The notes under the pieces were generated by a model. That model saw only the letters and a program-made list of their open reading frames with translations. It did no database searches and was not told where the DNA came from. The translations under genes and the position numbers were made by a program. 64,000 bases of DNA from the NCBI RefSeq assembly GCF_000224145.3, contig NC_020168.2, positions 5,381,294 to 5,445,293 of the forward strand, in the 5' to 3' direction. Positions 47,964-59,768 of the stretch are shown here, one piece after another (within the stretch, counting starts at the first letter, position 1; the number at the start of each line of letters is the position of its first letter). The DNA is from Ciona intestinalis (Eukaryota > Chordata > Ascidiacea > Phlebobranchia > Cionidae).

Positions 47964-49122
47964 CTCGTTTATATAAATTAGATAAATAGAATATCAAACT
48001 CTGCAATCAACGATAATTTATGTGCAAGTTATAATAAACAAATAAGGTGTTTGAGACGTACAGTTTTTGATGAGCAACTAATTACGTTTTTGTCTTCTAA
48101 AAAAGAAATGATCTCATTCAATGCCAGGATGTTAAAAGTTTGAAAATAAACAAATAAAGGAGTTTTCTGCAGATCAGCATACGGTTTTAGATTTGTTAAA
48201 CGTGTATCGATGTTTACAGGCCTTCTTATACTTAGCTACCTTCGACAACAGCAGAAGAATTATGCATATAGTTTTTGCATCTCGTTCTTTAGCATAACTA
48301 TTTGTCTTTCTAAATAAAAAAACTTATTAATCGAAATAATAAACTTGCATTAGAGTTGTATTGTGACGTGTTTCCCTTGTTCTTACTCGTGATTTGACAT
48401 AACGTATGCGCGTGACATAAGCTATAAACAGCTTTGATCATGCTTTCAAATATTTAATTGCAAAATAACTCGACAGTATAAAACTTACGTTATAGACTAC
48501 ACATGTTTCCATTCTACATTGGTAACTTAGAATTTGTTTCTTTTTAAAAACTGGTTTATGTCTTGTTACCTGAGTATAAACTACATCTTTTTCGGAAACT
48601 GAATTAATATTCTGACTTGACTTGACTGTGTTGTTTTGCCAAAGTCTGCACCAAAGACAAGACGTGTGTGACGTCAGAATTACAAAATACTGCTCAGCGA
48701 ATCAGCAAGCTTTGCTGTTTATCCCGAAACGACTTAAACACGAGTTATGTTTTATTTAAAATCACCGTAAGACAGAATACACATACATTGCAAGTCAAGG
48801 GTAGAACATGCAACGTAAAAATATATTGGTAATAAAAGTGTTTAACCGTGCTTTAGATATATGTGTTTTTTCCATTTAAACATGATATAGGACATATGAT
48901 TCTAATATACTGTTATAGCAAACGATATTTGAACCTACATAACTAATTGTTGGTATGGACATGTATAAATGATACTAAAGCATGCTACATATATAAGTTA
49001 TATGGTCACTACTAAATTAATGTAGTATTTTCTGACACATGATGTCCTCTTTCATCGTTGTATATGGGCCTCGAAGAGGAAATTTGTGTTTGAGCAAACA
49101 GAATCGTTTGGTTTAATGGAGG
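47964..49122. other. Intergenic between paralogues 3 and 4; nothing recognised
   Basis: AT-rich, no supported gene. It should contain the promoter of paralogue 3 (47.96-48.6 kb) and the 3' UTR of paralogue 4. Confidence 0.4.
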
Positions 49123-50355
49123 TTATTGCACAAACGCAACATTTGGTGTACCAGTTTTCTGGTGCTGTGCACTTTCCTGTACATAAATATATTTTGTGAT
49201 TAAGTTAAGAAAATGAGTAGGGTGAAGAAAGACGGGTCAACTTTCGGGTCAACTAAGGATACGGTTTTATAACTGTTTGAATGTTCTATGGTTACTACAA
49301 AATGGGGCAATAAAATAGAATATTTTCCGTTACTAAACGAAAAAAAAACAAACTATGAATAAGAGGTTTCAAAACGTCATACCTCGTCGCAGCAACACGC
49401 CCCACAGCAGCTGAGTCTTCCCATTCCCGCTGTATGTAGAGGACAGCAGAAACTAGCACTCACAATGCAAACAATAAACGATACGAATCCAACAATAGCA
49501 AGCACCATTGTTAAGTTAGAGTTCAAAGTAGACAACTGTGAAACAAAGATAGATAAAAGTATGTCGATCAGTTATAAATTATGGCAATGTTTTAACTTGC
49601 ATTCCATAAAAATGTAGTTAGCAAGCTTGCAAGGGCAATTTGAACGACGGCAAAAACTGCAGCAGTGATCGCAAATCCCATGTGGCAGTTAATCTGAAAA
49701 GTCGGAAATATACCTTTTAATTGAGATAAAGTTGCTGGTGTCTAAAACTTACCATACAAGAATTTAATGATTCTTTTCTGGAAATGACTATCCCAAGTAC
49801 ACCGGCCACCAAAATCTAAATTAAAAATGCGACGTGATTAGTGTACATAGGTGATACAGCTTAAGAAGAAGATAATAAAACGCTATGTGAGTGCATACTT
49901 ACCCAAACTCCACACCATACCCCTTCAACAAATGTTAGTGGGAGGAAAAAGCTGAACTTAACTAGATTGACAGCCAGAACGATCCCCACTACTATGCTCA
50001 CACATCCGAGCAAAGTTTCGGTTATCTGATATAAAAGGCGTTGTTTCAAGTACCTATAGTAAAGTACTGTGTGGGGTAAGATGGGATACCATTGATTCCC
50101 AAATTTGTATGAACAATTAGCAACGCACATTTACAGTGTTTTGAACAATTAGCAACGCACTTTTACAGTGGCGGTGCTCCATTATTTAATTCTGTAAATA
50201 TTCTTTGTTTACTATATACCAAATAGAACGAGAAAAGAAATGAAAACATGGCCCATCTTACCCACCCTTAATACATGTAAACCTAAAATACTTACACCAA
50301 GTGCAAACAAAATCATTTTATAATTCTTGACCTTTTCAGATCTCGTGGCCGGCAT
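49123..50355 (-). CDS. MS4A/CD20-like four-pass membrane protein, paralogue 4 with short tail (181 aa)
   Basis: Reverse-strand exons: 50355-50296, 50025-49903, 49815-49753, 49693-49601, 49535-49383, 49176-49123. The N-terminus is shortened (MPATRSEKVKNYKMILF). ITETLLGCVSIVVGIVLAV (TM1), EGVWCGVWILVAGVLGIV (TM2), INCHMGFAITAAVF (TM3) and FIVCIVSASFCCPLHT (TM4) are conserved, with CCGACCCDE after TM4. The 153-bp TM4 exon matches the other copies. The 93-bp TM3 exon must end at AAT followed by GCAAGT, so that intron appears to be GC-AG. The long Gln-rich/PPAY tail is absent; instead an 18-codon exon ends NVAFVQ-stop. That last exon rests on acceptor and phase alone. Confidence 0.75.
49216..49325 (-). 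mobile_element. MITE fragment in the last intron of paralogue 4
   Basis: GAGTAGGGTGAAGAAAGACG, then TACGGTTTTATAACTGTTTG and ACTACAAAATGGGGC. The right terminal repeat is lost. Confidence 0.65.
50063..50273 (-). mobile_element. MITE copy with an internal short duplication
   Basis: TACTGTGTGGGGTAAGATGG to GGCCCATCTTACCCACCCTT. Inside, GAACAATTAGCAACGCAC with TTTACAGTG is present twice in tandem. It lies in intron 1 of paralogue 4. Confidence 0.75.
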
Positions 50356-50504
50356 CTTGTTTTTTTTAAACTTATTTTTTTACAGAGACTAAAAATATAC
50401 ACGTAAATACCACGAAATAATATTAAACGCTTTAAAAATCAAGTTTAAACATTCAGTTTTTCGTCTATCATTAAATGGGTACCAGCAAAAAGACATTTTT
50501 TAAA

Positions 50505-50553
50505 GGGCACGTCTTACGCCGAGTCTCGTCCTCTCCCGCCCACTCTACTATAC
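50505..50553. mobile_element. MITE right-end fragment
   Basis: CACGTCTTACGCCGAGTCTC and CCCGCCCACTCTACTATACA match the right end only. Confidence 0.5.
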
Positions 50554-52721
50554 AATCTTAGGTACGCAGTAAAAACCCACTACCAAATTGAGTCTATATG
50601 CCTTTACGCTATACATAAACAGCACTGTTTATATTAATAAGAAGAACCGCTAAGCTGGTAGAATTTAATATCGTTAACGACTCTGACAATTAAGTGAATT
50701 GCATGTATTTAAACTAAAATATTCAAATTTGTAAACATAGTCACACATTACAGAACGTTTTACACTCGTGTATCTTCGGATAACTAAATAATTAATTAAG
50801 TTCGGAAACGCAGCATGATTTCCGCATACAATACAATTAAATTTATTGCAACATGAGTAAAAAGTGTCTTGGCAACCACCAGAAGGGCGTTTCAGTAATT
50901 TCATAATAATGTTCACGGTTTTCGAATGAATTGCAAGCTTTAAAGTTCTTGCGTATCGATCGTTGTTTTCATTCATTGATTTGTAATAGAAATACAATTC
51001 CCGTTCCGAAGCAATTGCATTTCTCCGCCCCGTTAATTGCACAACGGATCAAAGTGCGATTAAATGCATTGGACCTATCGACGTATGACTGCCATTTACT
51101 ATAAGTGTATGACTCTCATTTGATCTCGTACTTTTAATTTATTAATGTAGACTATATGAAGTAGGGTGGGAAAGATGAAGATACATTTTCATCCCATTTT
51201 CTGGCCCCACTTGGTATTAAACAAAAAATCAAACAATTATAAGACCTTATCCTCGCGACTCCCATAGACTGTTAAAACACGGTCTGGATATTTAGATAAT
51301 ATGTGCTTAAAGTGTCCCACCTTTCCGCACACTACTATGACTGCCGTTTTCTAAAAGTACCACTCGTGCTATCTCATTTGACCACGTAAGGTTTCAATTT
51401 ATAAATCCAGGTTATAAAGTATAGTGGTATATACTCTAAGTGAATATAGTGGCAATTGCTGAAAAATTCAATGCAAAATATCATTGCTAATTTTTATTCG
51501 TTTTATTATAATATGTTATAACCATAATTACTTCCTACTTGTGAAAGATGATATGCTGCAAAATAACAGTAACGTAACAGCCTATTTCTCCTAAAATATA
51601 CAACTTGTCAGTCACACGGTCAGTACATTTCATCTATAGATATATTTTGTTATAAAATCGTGAAAAAGCATACTTTTTCAAAGCCGAAATCACAGTTACA
51701 CAATTTCATAGATTTGGAAAGTAGCGCACAAAACAATTTACGAAACTTTCGCCAGTATTTTCTAAGTTGCTCATTCTTTCATGCTTAGTTTAAATACATT
51801 CACATCTAAGTCAATACTAGCGCATGCATTATTGCGTAATACTTGGTAGTTGACAATAAAACAGATGAAAATGCGAAAACTTTGTAAGCGGTGACATGCT
51901 GGTAGACTATTTTTAAGATTACATCAGAAATTGAAAGGTGTTAGGGAGTTAAGTCACGTATTAATCACATACCGAAAATGCAAAACCCATATTTGTCTGC
52001 GAACATCAACGGTTTCAAAACAGACAATATTCTTTATCAAAAAGCTACGACTCAGTTTTAAAACATAGAATAACACAAATCACCCATATCTCACACACAC
52101 ATGAATTCGAAGTCTTTTTTAAAGACTCTGAATGAACTTCATTTACTGCGAGAAACCAGAGAAACAAAAAGGCAAAAAACGAAGAAAATTAAATTACACG
52201 ACGATGCACATTCTCTGTGTCTTTCAACATTTAAGATTAAACAATGTAAAAAAAACACTAAATATTTGATCAGTGATTAAAGGGCATGCACAACAAAAAA
52301 TAACCACCACCCATTACCCCCTGCCTTTAAATACTATGCTTATACAACAGTAGTGGGACCCAGGCATGCGGTCATGGGGTTTACACCACCAAAAATAAAA
52401 AAGATTGCATGAAAAACAATCCTTTTGCAAAGGGCTCATTTTCACAACAAAAGCGACATAAATCAGTTTTGCCTCAATAAGTTTAGACTTGTGTTTTGTT
52501 GAAACTTAAAACACATGGTATGATTATTGATTTTGATAATTATATAATAAATGGAGATAAAAAATTCAAGAAGTGTATGTTAAAGAATGATAAAGTGTAA
52601 TGACAGATTTGAGTTAGTATAAAAATAACACTACCACTGCGTGAATGAAGACAAGCCTTTAGAAAGGATAACAAAAGATAACAGTAACTTCACTGTAAGA
52701 TTCCATTCATGATAGTTAGAA
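50554..52721. other. Intergenic; one MITE, no gene supported
   Basis: A reverse open frame of 122 codons at 50674-51042 has no recognisable domain and no splice partners. 51160-51339 is a MITE. The remainder is AT-rich; part of it near 52.7 kb is probably the 3' UTR of PEDS1. Confidence 0.45.
51160..51339 (+). mobile_element. MITE copy
   Basis: AGTAGGGTGGGAAAGATGAA to GTGTCCCACCTTTCCGCACA CTACTA. Confidence 0.8.
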
Positions 52722-55285
52722 CTACATTGCTCCACCCTTTGCCCATTTTAAATCATCAGTGCGTGGCTTAACACCGGTAACAACAGTGATGCAATTTTCC
52801 AGTGTTGACCAGAACTGAAGTTTTTCAAGTGGCCAGTTAAGCCAACCAGTGGTAATGCAGAAATACCTGTCAGGAAACAAAACACCGCTGTATATTGTGT
52901 TTATGACAAAAAATAATTTGTCGAATTATTTTTGTTAATTATAATAATCAGTCATGACTTTGTAAAATGCAACAAAACGTAAACAAATTTAATTAAAGTC
53001 GATATTGGTTCTATTTGTGGCAGACAAATATTGACTAAATAAGCATGGAAATCCTATTTCCTTGTACCTTGGCCCGAGCTTGAAAACAGTAAACAAAAAG
53101 TTTGAACTTTGAACAGGTATGGTTATTTACTGAACAAATACTAAAAACTGATGGTGAAAGCTCAGATTTAAACTGATGTGATGCTTTAATAAAGCAATGT
53201 GTATAATTGTAAAGTATTATGGAAATTATATAATCTTCAGATGAAGTCCAGCGGAACAGAAAATGGGACTTTGTCAGGACGCTGGAGTTGACACAAAATT
53301 AATGGACTTTACTTTGGTGAGCACATCACTTTCAGACGCACAAGAGTGTTGGGGTATAGTGCCAAATCTTGTCCAAATCCTAAGTCCTTAAAGACCTTAC
53401 CCATATAGGAAAGAATAACGCAAATTCAACATACGTTTCATGAGGCGCGATATGGTGAATACGATGGTGTTGCTTTGGTAGAATCAAGTGTAACTTCTGC
53501 AACACAGTCACCCAACTTGGTAGACCAAAATAAGTGTGTGACCATTTGTGGATTTGGTTCGTCAGACATACAAACACCATAAAGAACCAAACGTACACGG
53601 AAAAGTTGTAAAAGCTGCTGACTTCATCTGTGTAGATATCATATGTTAACATAGGTATTATAAAATATTAAAATCCAAAGCAATAAGATTATTTAAAATA
53701 CGAGCAAAGCAGTTATATATAAACTTAACATTACAAACTGACATATCAACTAGATAAACAAATACGTTGTTGTAATATACACAGGGGTGGCAGTTTATCA
53801 TATACATTGTACTATTTGAGTTAGCCCTCTTTATTATTGATAGTTCTTAAATATTAGGTTTTCTAATTTTAGAAAGCAAGGCATACACATTATAAATAAT
53901 GTAAGCAACAATAGTGGCCACCTTTTAAATTTTTTAAGATTAGAACAGTTTATATTTTTTGGTATTAGAACTGGGCAAACTTTGTCCATAATCCCTGGTT
54001 TAATAACATGCTTTGTGATAGGACCTCACAAATATAGAAAGGATATGACGATATGATAAAACACACAAAAGTCTCTATGTTTAATAATTCACCTGGTCTG
54101 GTGTAAAACAAGTAGATGCATAAAGATATCGGCAAGATGGCCAACATAAAGTTATCAGCGTTGGTTTCAATCATATCATGCCTTGTTATGGCAGTAGGAT
54201 CAATATGGTGTTCGCGAAACGGACGAATAAATGCTTTTCCTACAACTGGAAGTTGAACAGAACCCCAACTATCTGCTGCCCAATGAACAAAGCCGGACGC
54301 AAAATCAGCCGATAAAATTCCAAGAACTGAAAAACACCAATTTTTATCTTTTCAGGGTCGTAATCAAAGTCCTTATAAGACATCACAGATGTTCTGTTTT
54401 ATACACCTTTTGCCAGCTTACGATTTACAGTTACTATGTATGTAACTTTGTGGGTGATTGTTTTTTCAGTATTAGTGACAACTTGGACAACCCATTAGTG
54501 ACCACTGTGAGTCAAGGAGCGTGCTAACACTGTGCCATAATACCGGACAAAGTTACATAAACACTATGTGTTATAGTGTAACATACAAGAATGATCGGTT
54601 TTATGATGAAGTGATATTGCAACATCACAGGAAATGACGTTTAATTTATATCATCAATTGCATGTTCAAAACAATGGGCAACAATGAAAAAAAGCTTCTA
54701 AAACAAACTCTACAACAGCTTTGAGGTCATAACTTACATAAAGCTGAAAAGGTTGATACTATACTTCCACATTCTACATGCCGAATGATGTAGTAAATAT
54801 GCCATACAATGAGCACATTACACAGGTAAAAGGTAATGAGTTCTTGAATACGCTTTCCTGAAATCAAGCAGTAACTTTAATATTTCGATAAAAAAAACAT
54901 AAAAATTTTGAGTGTGGAATAAAACCTCTACATAGGCCATTTTTTTGAAGCTAGTCTAATAAAAACAGCACCACAGTTAATTTTGAATACAACATAAAGA
55001 CCCATCAATCAAGCTGTATCGTTATAAATTAATTAAACGGTGCTAGTAAAAAATCTTTCACTTAACCATTATTTAACAACCACTTTTATAAATTTTATTA
55101 CGATAAAATGCTTTGCTTATTTAAGCACCTGGTGTATATAGCTGTTTAAGAGTCTTAGCTCCTTTGGTGTTTGGACCCCATCGTGGTTTGCTACTTAATG
55201 TGTTTTCATTATTTCCATTCATATCTTCCTCCAACATTGACCCTTGCGATTGTAGAACCAAGTTTTTACGTGATTGTGAACGCAT
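52722..55285 (-). CDS. PEDS1: Plasmanylethanolamine desaturase (PEDS1/TMEM189, Kua family), 282 aa
   Basis: Five reverse-strand exons: 55285-55129, 54857-54738, 54326-54093, 53627-53435, 52866-52722 (TAG), with phases matching. The translation follows human TMEM189 closely: [103 protein letters not shown], and a C-terminus ending [11 protein letters not shown]. The His-rich HxxxH, HxxHH and HHxxHH motifs are those expected to bind iron. Known role: it introduces the vinyl-ether double bond of plasmalogens in the ER membrane. Hydrophobic segments precede and separate the motifs. Length is close to the human protein (270 aa). ATG 55285 is the first in-frame AUG; a longer open frame upstream lacks one. 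Confidence 0.95.
54345..54545 (-). repeat. SINE-like copy, reverse strand, in PEDS1 intron 2
   Basis: TTCTGTTTTATACACCTTTT (3' domain complement), TTGGACAACCCATTAGTGAC and CACTGTGCCATAAT (head complement) are recognisable. Confidence 0.5.
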
Positions 55286-56733
55286 TGGTTCAGCAATGGG
55301 TGAGACCAAAAACAAAGCAACTACTTTTCAGGCTTTAAAATAAATCAAATTATTAATAACGATAAAAACTACCAACCATTCAACCATTTAGTGTTTATAA
55401 TTGTTTTAAATTTACAATAAAAGCTGTCGCTATTTTTATTGGTAAAATACAGTCAAAAGACTGTTACTGCTCAGATAGGTAATCATACAATTGTTTTAGT
55501 AACCTACGTAGCTATAACACAGAACACACCCTTCGCTACTAAGTGTTAAGAAATCTCAGTCTTCGCGGTTTTATATGTGGGAGGAATGAGTCGACCGTGA
55601 CGCGACTTATTTTGGACACGTAGTGTTTCAATATTAATTTGTACTGCAACATGGGAATTTCGTTTAAGCAACTTAGGTACAAAGTACTAAAAAGAAAAAA
55701 AAAAACAAAACAGAAAAAAATTTTAATACGTCAAAACAAATATTGCTAACTTAATTTTCATATACTAACCGTAAAAGGTAATCAAGCAAAACCGTCATAT
55801 TTTACCGGAGTTCGTAAATAAGCTTGTATGTTATAAACTTATGTGGAATCTACATTTACGCTTAAAGGTGGGATGTTAGGTGGTGTGTGCACTGTACAAG
55901 CATGATGCAAACGCACGAATATATTCATATGTCTACGAAAGCATATTGTTATTTCTTGATATTGAAATATCAATAAAGATTTTTTATCTTTTTTTGAAAA
56001 ATATTAATAAAAACAGAAATTTGGGTTGTGGACGCACAAAAATAGGTCCAAACAACTAAAATGTAGCATATATATTAACCAGTATTAACCTAAGGCCAAT
56101 AGCAGACTGTCATTGATGTTGTACGTAGGCCAATAAATATATTCTCCATGACTGTTTACATAGGAATAAATGAGTAACGAAGTTCATAAAAATCGTTTAC
56201 AAAAATTATACAGCTTTGAAAATCATTTATTAGAGCGTTGTGGCGTGAATTCAGTCTTCTTTAGATGACTGGTATACACACTAATAGCCTGGAGCATAGT
56301 CTATAGACTAGACTGTAGAGTAGACCGTAATTAATCGCTGCAAGTATCCGAACTTCTTCTTTATTGTTTTGCACTGGGGGCTGCTAAGGCTATAAATTTG
56401 AATAGTTGGTCTGATGTCTGCATTTGATCCATGCATCTAATATTTATATTGCGGCAATGGTTATTCGCTAGTAGCCTACACTTGCAAAAAGTAATAAGCA
56501 CGTAAGGGGTCGAATATAAGAAAGAAATCAGAGTCTGTGTGAACTCAGCGTACCGGCAGTCAGCAGGCTAAAAAACGCAAGGCCCATACCAGTGCAAAAG
56601 TTGTTTGCACGTTTAGATCAGCTTAAAGTTTTACAAAGGCTGCCTTGGTCGGATAGTTAACTTCATTTTATTAGTTCAGCTTAAGGAAGCTCATATAGAC
56701 TATACATCGGTTAGTGCTGTCAAATCTGTTACA
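55286..56733. other. Divergent intergenic region between PEDS1 and the dioxygenase gene
   Basis: About 1.4 kb separate the two start codons. It must carry both promoters, but I cannot name a specific element. No repeats of the local families were recognised. Confidence 0.45.
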
Positions 56734-58496
56734 ATGTTACCTGTAATTGATTTTGAGTCGTGTCAACCAAATGTTGATGTATCGAATGAACAACTGAAGG
56801 AAACTGGAAAACTATTGATAGATGCTTTGAGCACTGCGGGATTTTTGTATTTGAAAAATTCCGGCATCAGCAGGTAACGGTTTCAAAAGGGCTCTGTCTA
56901 TTATACGCTTGTTCAAAACTTTACATATATTAGGAAATCAATTGAAGCGATGAGAAATGCAGCAGAAGGAATATTTGCTGCACCTGTAGAAGAAAAGGAA
57001 AAATATGCCATGGACCCAAAAACGTTTTGCGGCTACGTCGGGATGACATCGGAAAAGTATGCCTGACATCTCATTGTGTTTGTAATTATAGTTAAAAATA
57101 TTTAAACCAACAGAAATTATGAATATAAAACTTTCAAAACTATCTTAATCTTCTGCTATTCTTTAAGTTTAGATCCTGAGCATCCAACAGATTATAAAGA
57201 AGCTTTCCACATTGCTTCTGTCGCTCTTGACCCAACAGTCGGGATGAAATGGCCCCATGATCTCTCTCCAGACTTTGCTTCTGTTTCAGCGTCTTTCATG
57301 GAAGAATACAAAGCTCTCTCGCTACGGATTTTAAAAGCTATTGGAGTTGGAATGAAACTGAAGGTGTGAGCTCAGTAAAACGGCCTGGAAACTTATATTA
57401 GCATATGATCTTAAACAACAACTTCTTTATTTAGGATCCGGATTATTTCACCAAGGCCCACAATTTCATGCACAAGCAAGGGAATATGTCGGGCTTGCGT
57501 GTATTGCGATACCCACCGGTACCAGAAGGTGTAAAAACTCCCGACCAAAGATTAGGAGAACATACAGATTGGGCTTCAATATCTCTCCTGATTGTGGACC
57601 AAGTCGGTGGATTACAGGTAATTTTCTGTCCGAAATAACCGTTATAATTGGCGAATTCTGTTAGTACAGTAGGGTGAGGCAAGATGGGACACAGTTTAAT
57701 TTTGTTTTCTTATCCTATTTAGTAGTAAGCAAAGAACCTTTTTATAGAATTATAAAACTATATTCCAACGACTCCAATAGACCGTTGTTAATTGTTTAAA
57801 ACGATCGGGGAATTTAGATATTATGTGCTAAAGGTGTTCCATCTTCCCCCACTCTACTATATATATTTTCCGTGTTACCGAAAAATTGTTATATTTGACC
57901 TCTTTATTTAGGTTTCCATTGACGGTGAGAATTATGAAGAAGTTCAACCGATAGAGGACACAGTACTTCTAAATATTGGTGACACAATGCAATTTTGGAC
58001 CAATGGAAAAATGAAATCAAAGGTAAAAACGCTATGAAGACAATGCCAAAACCCGTTTCGTTTTCTACTTACAACATGAGTTTAAAACGAAGTAAAACGA
58101 ACCGAGATATAGTTATGAACGTTCTGTACATTAACAAGTGTGGTCAAATCTTACGTACGGATAGCTGTGACCTTTTTTTTCCATTAAGAAACACGGGTTT
58201 GGTTTCTGTCTGGCGTTTTTTTAACACGCGTGGTTATAAACATCGTATGTATACGCTAACCGTCTTTTTTTTCTATTAAGAAACATCGTGTGATTCTACC
58301 GAAGGGTCGAGAGAAAATGACCCGGAGGTCGATGGGATATTTTGTTCATGCTGATAACGAGGTGGTCATCAACCAACCTCTGGTCTACGAAGGAGATCCG
58401 GATGTTGCGGAAGTTGTGAAAAATCCGATAACTTCCCAAGAGTATGTAGTGGGAAAATTAAACGAAGCGCACAACCTAACAGCCAAAGCTTACTAA
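56734..58496 (+). CDS. 2-oxoglutarate/Fe(II)-dependent dioxygenase, isopenicillin-N-synthase-like (322 aa)
   Basis: Exons 56734-56873, 56934-57056, 57168-57363, 57435-57617, 57912-58022 and 58281-58496 have matching phases. The N-terminus MLPVIDFESC and GFLYLKNSGIS are typical of the family's N-terminal domain. The double-stranded beta-helix core shows the iron ligands HTD in LGEHTDWASISLL and the His in SKKHRV, plus the 2-oxoglutarate-binding Arg/Ser pair in MTRRSMGYF. NIGDTMQFWTNG is the usual strand before the distal His. Length is normal for the family. The substrate is unknown: related enzymes oxidise small molecules, and animal members are largely uncharacterised. It is probably cytosolic, as no signal or membrane segment is visible. 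Intron 4 contains a MITE. Confidence 0.9.
57667..57862 (+). mobile_element. MITE copy in intron 4 of the dioxygenase gene
   Basis: CAGTAGGGTGAGGCAAGATG to TTCCATCTTCCCCCACTCTA CTAT. Confidence 0.85.
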
Positions 58497-58617
58497 ACAT
58501 AAAAACACATTTCGCCCAAACAGCGTAATAATTTTTCTGTGTTGTATACATTCTATAATAGAAAGAATATAAAAATGTGACAAAAAACTTGTTTACATAA
58601 TATAAAGCATTGTATGT

Positions 58618-58623
58618 AATAAA
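58618..58623 (+). terminator. Candidate polyadenylation signal of the dioxygenase gene
   Basis: AATAAA lies about 120 bases after the stop codon. Confidence 0.35.
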
Positions 58624-59485
58624 ACTACTGTTTCTTTTTAAACGTATAACTTATACTCAATACATTGAGTATTGAGTAGGCCATGTAGCATATAAAAGCC
58701 ATGTATCAGTGCAAACTGCTCGAGTTTCTAAACATTTGTTCTTTTACACACAAAAAACATCATAAAGTGCCGTCGTAACAAGCATAATAAAATTGAATCC
58801 CGCAGTTAAACTGCTCACTGCTACACACAAGTAATATCAAACTGTAACGTTTTGTAAACAAACTGTATCAGTCTATAAACGCATGCAAAGAATTATGATA
58901 ATACATAGCACTTATATATAAAGATGTGTACCGAATCGCTTTAATTTGATATGTATGACGTCACGTAGGCTCTTCTTAAGCCCCGTGGCGCTAACGAGTA
59001 ACCTTTCTTTTATTCTGTTTGTTTAAGAGCTGTTGACTTTCCAGCTGATCGAACTGACTGGAGTAATTTGTCTAATCAATATAGAGGCAACAGTAAGTAC
59101 AGACCAAGTCCAGCTAAGTGTAATTTATAGTAACTACAGAGCAAGCGCAGGACTTGTGTAAGCTAACTGCGATTGACAGAATCTAACAATTGGCGCGTTA
59201 TTTAATTTAACGTAGTCTAAACCGCGCATTTAATGGAATCTGTGGACCGGTAAATAATATCACATGGGTAAAAGTGTGAAAGAAAAACTTAGGCGGTCTG
59301 TTGAGAAGGGCATGTGTTACACAGGCGGTACAGTGAGCGCAAAACCAGGAGTTTGGCATAGAGCGCGTATATTTTGAATTGGAAGACGAAATAGCATATA
59401 GATTAAAATATTCTGTTTTTAGGAATGCGCAAATTGGCGGTTGGAAGAGAGAGTTTTTACCAAATATCCACTGCTATAGTCATGG

Positions 59486-59524
59486 CCTACTAGAGGATAC
59501 GTTTTAGTTTAGTAGGCCATTGGA
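59486..59524. repeat. Imperfect hairpin related to that in the 23-kb hAT-like MITE
   Basis: ATGGCCTACTA pairs with TAGTAGGCCAT. The left flank GAGAGAGTTTTTACCA also resembles the MITE's sequence before its hairpin, so this may be an old relative without recognisable ends. Confidence 0.55.
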
Positions 59525-59527
59525 TCG

Positions 59528-59641
59528 CAGCAGTCACAAGTAATCTAAAAGCTCTCTCAGCAGTCATAACAAAAACAGCAGTCACAAGCAATCTTAAATC
59601 TCTCTCAGCAGTCATAACAAAAACAGCAGTCACAAGTAATT
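59528..59641. repeat. 48-bp tandem repeat, about 2.4 units
   Basis: Units start at 59528, 59576 and 59624 with CAGCAGTCACAAG(T/C)AATCT and contain CTCTCTCAGCAGTCATAAC. Units 1 and 2 differ at a few positions; unit 3 is partial. Confidence 0.9.
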
Positions 59642-59768
59642 CACAGCCAGCAGCTTTAGTCTGAACGGTAAAATCAATAGGCTAATAGCACGGAGTGGCT
59701 TGGTAGTATTTGCACGCAAAGCGGTTGCTGGCAGCTAAGGGAAGAAGTCGTTTATTGTTCAAGCGACG

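Larger units (their letters stand above)
58624..59768. other. Intergenic, with hairpin and 48-bp tandem repeats upstream of the transporter gene
   Basis: Contains the hairpin relic at 59486-59524 and the tandem repeat at 59528-59641, then about 130 bp of leader before the ATG. No other gene is seen. Confidence 0.5.

Noticed and set aside
50674-51042. 122-codon reverse open frame
   Set aside because: Longest frame in its region, but no recognisable motif, neighbours or splice partners; chance is likely.
54231-54527. Forward frame in the PEDS1 region
   Set aside because: Antisense to a PEDS1 exon and then SINE sequence.
57995-58279. 94-codon frame in the last dioxygenase intron
   Set aside because: It starts inside the true exon in another frame and ends before the true acceptor. 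The protein model needs the intron removed.
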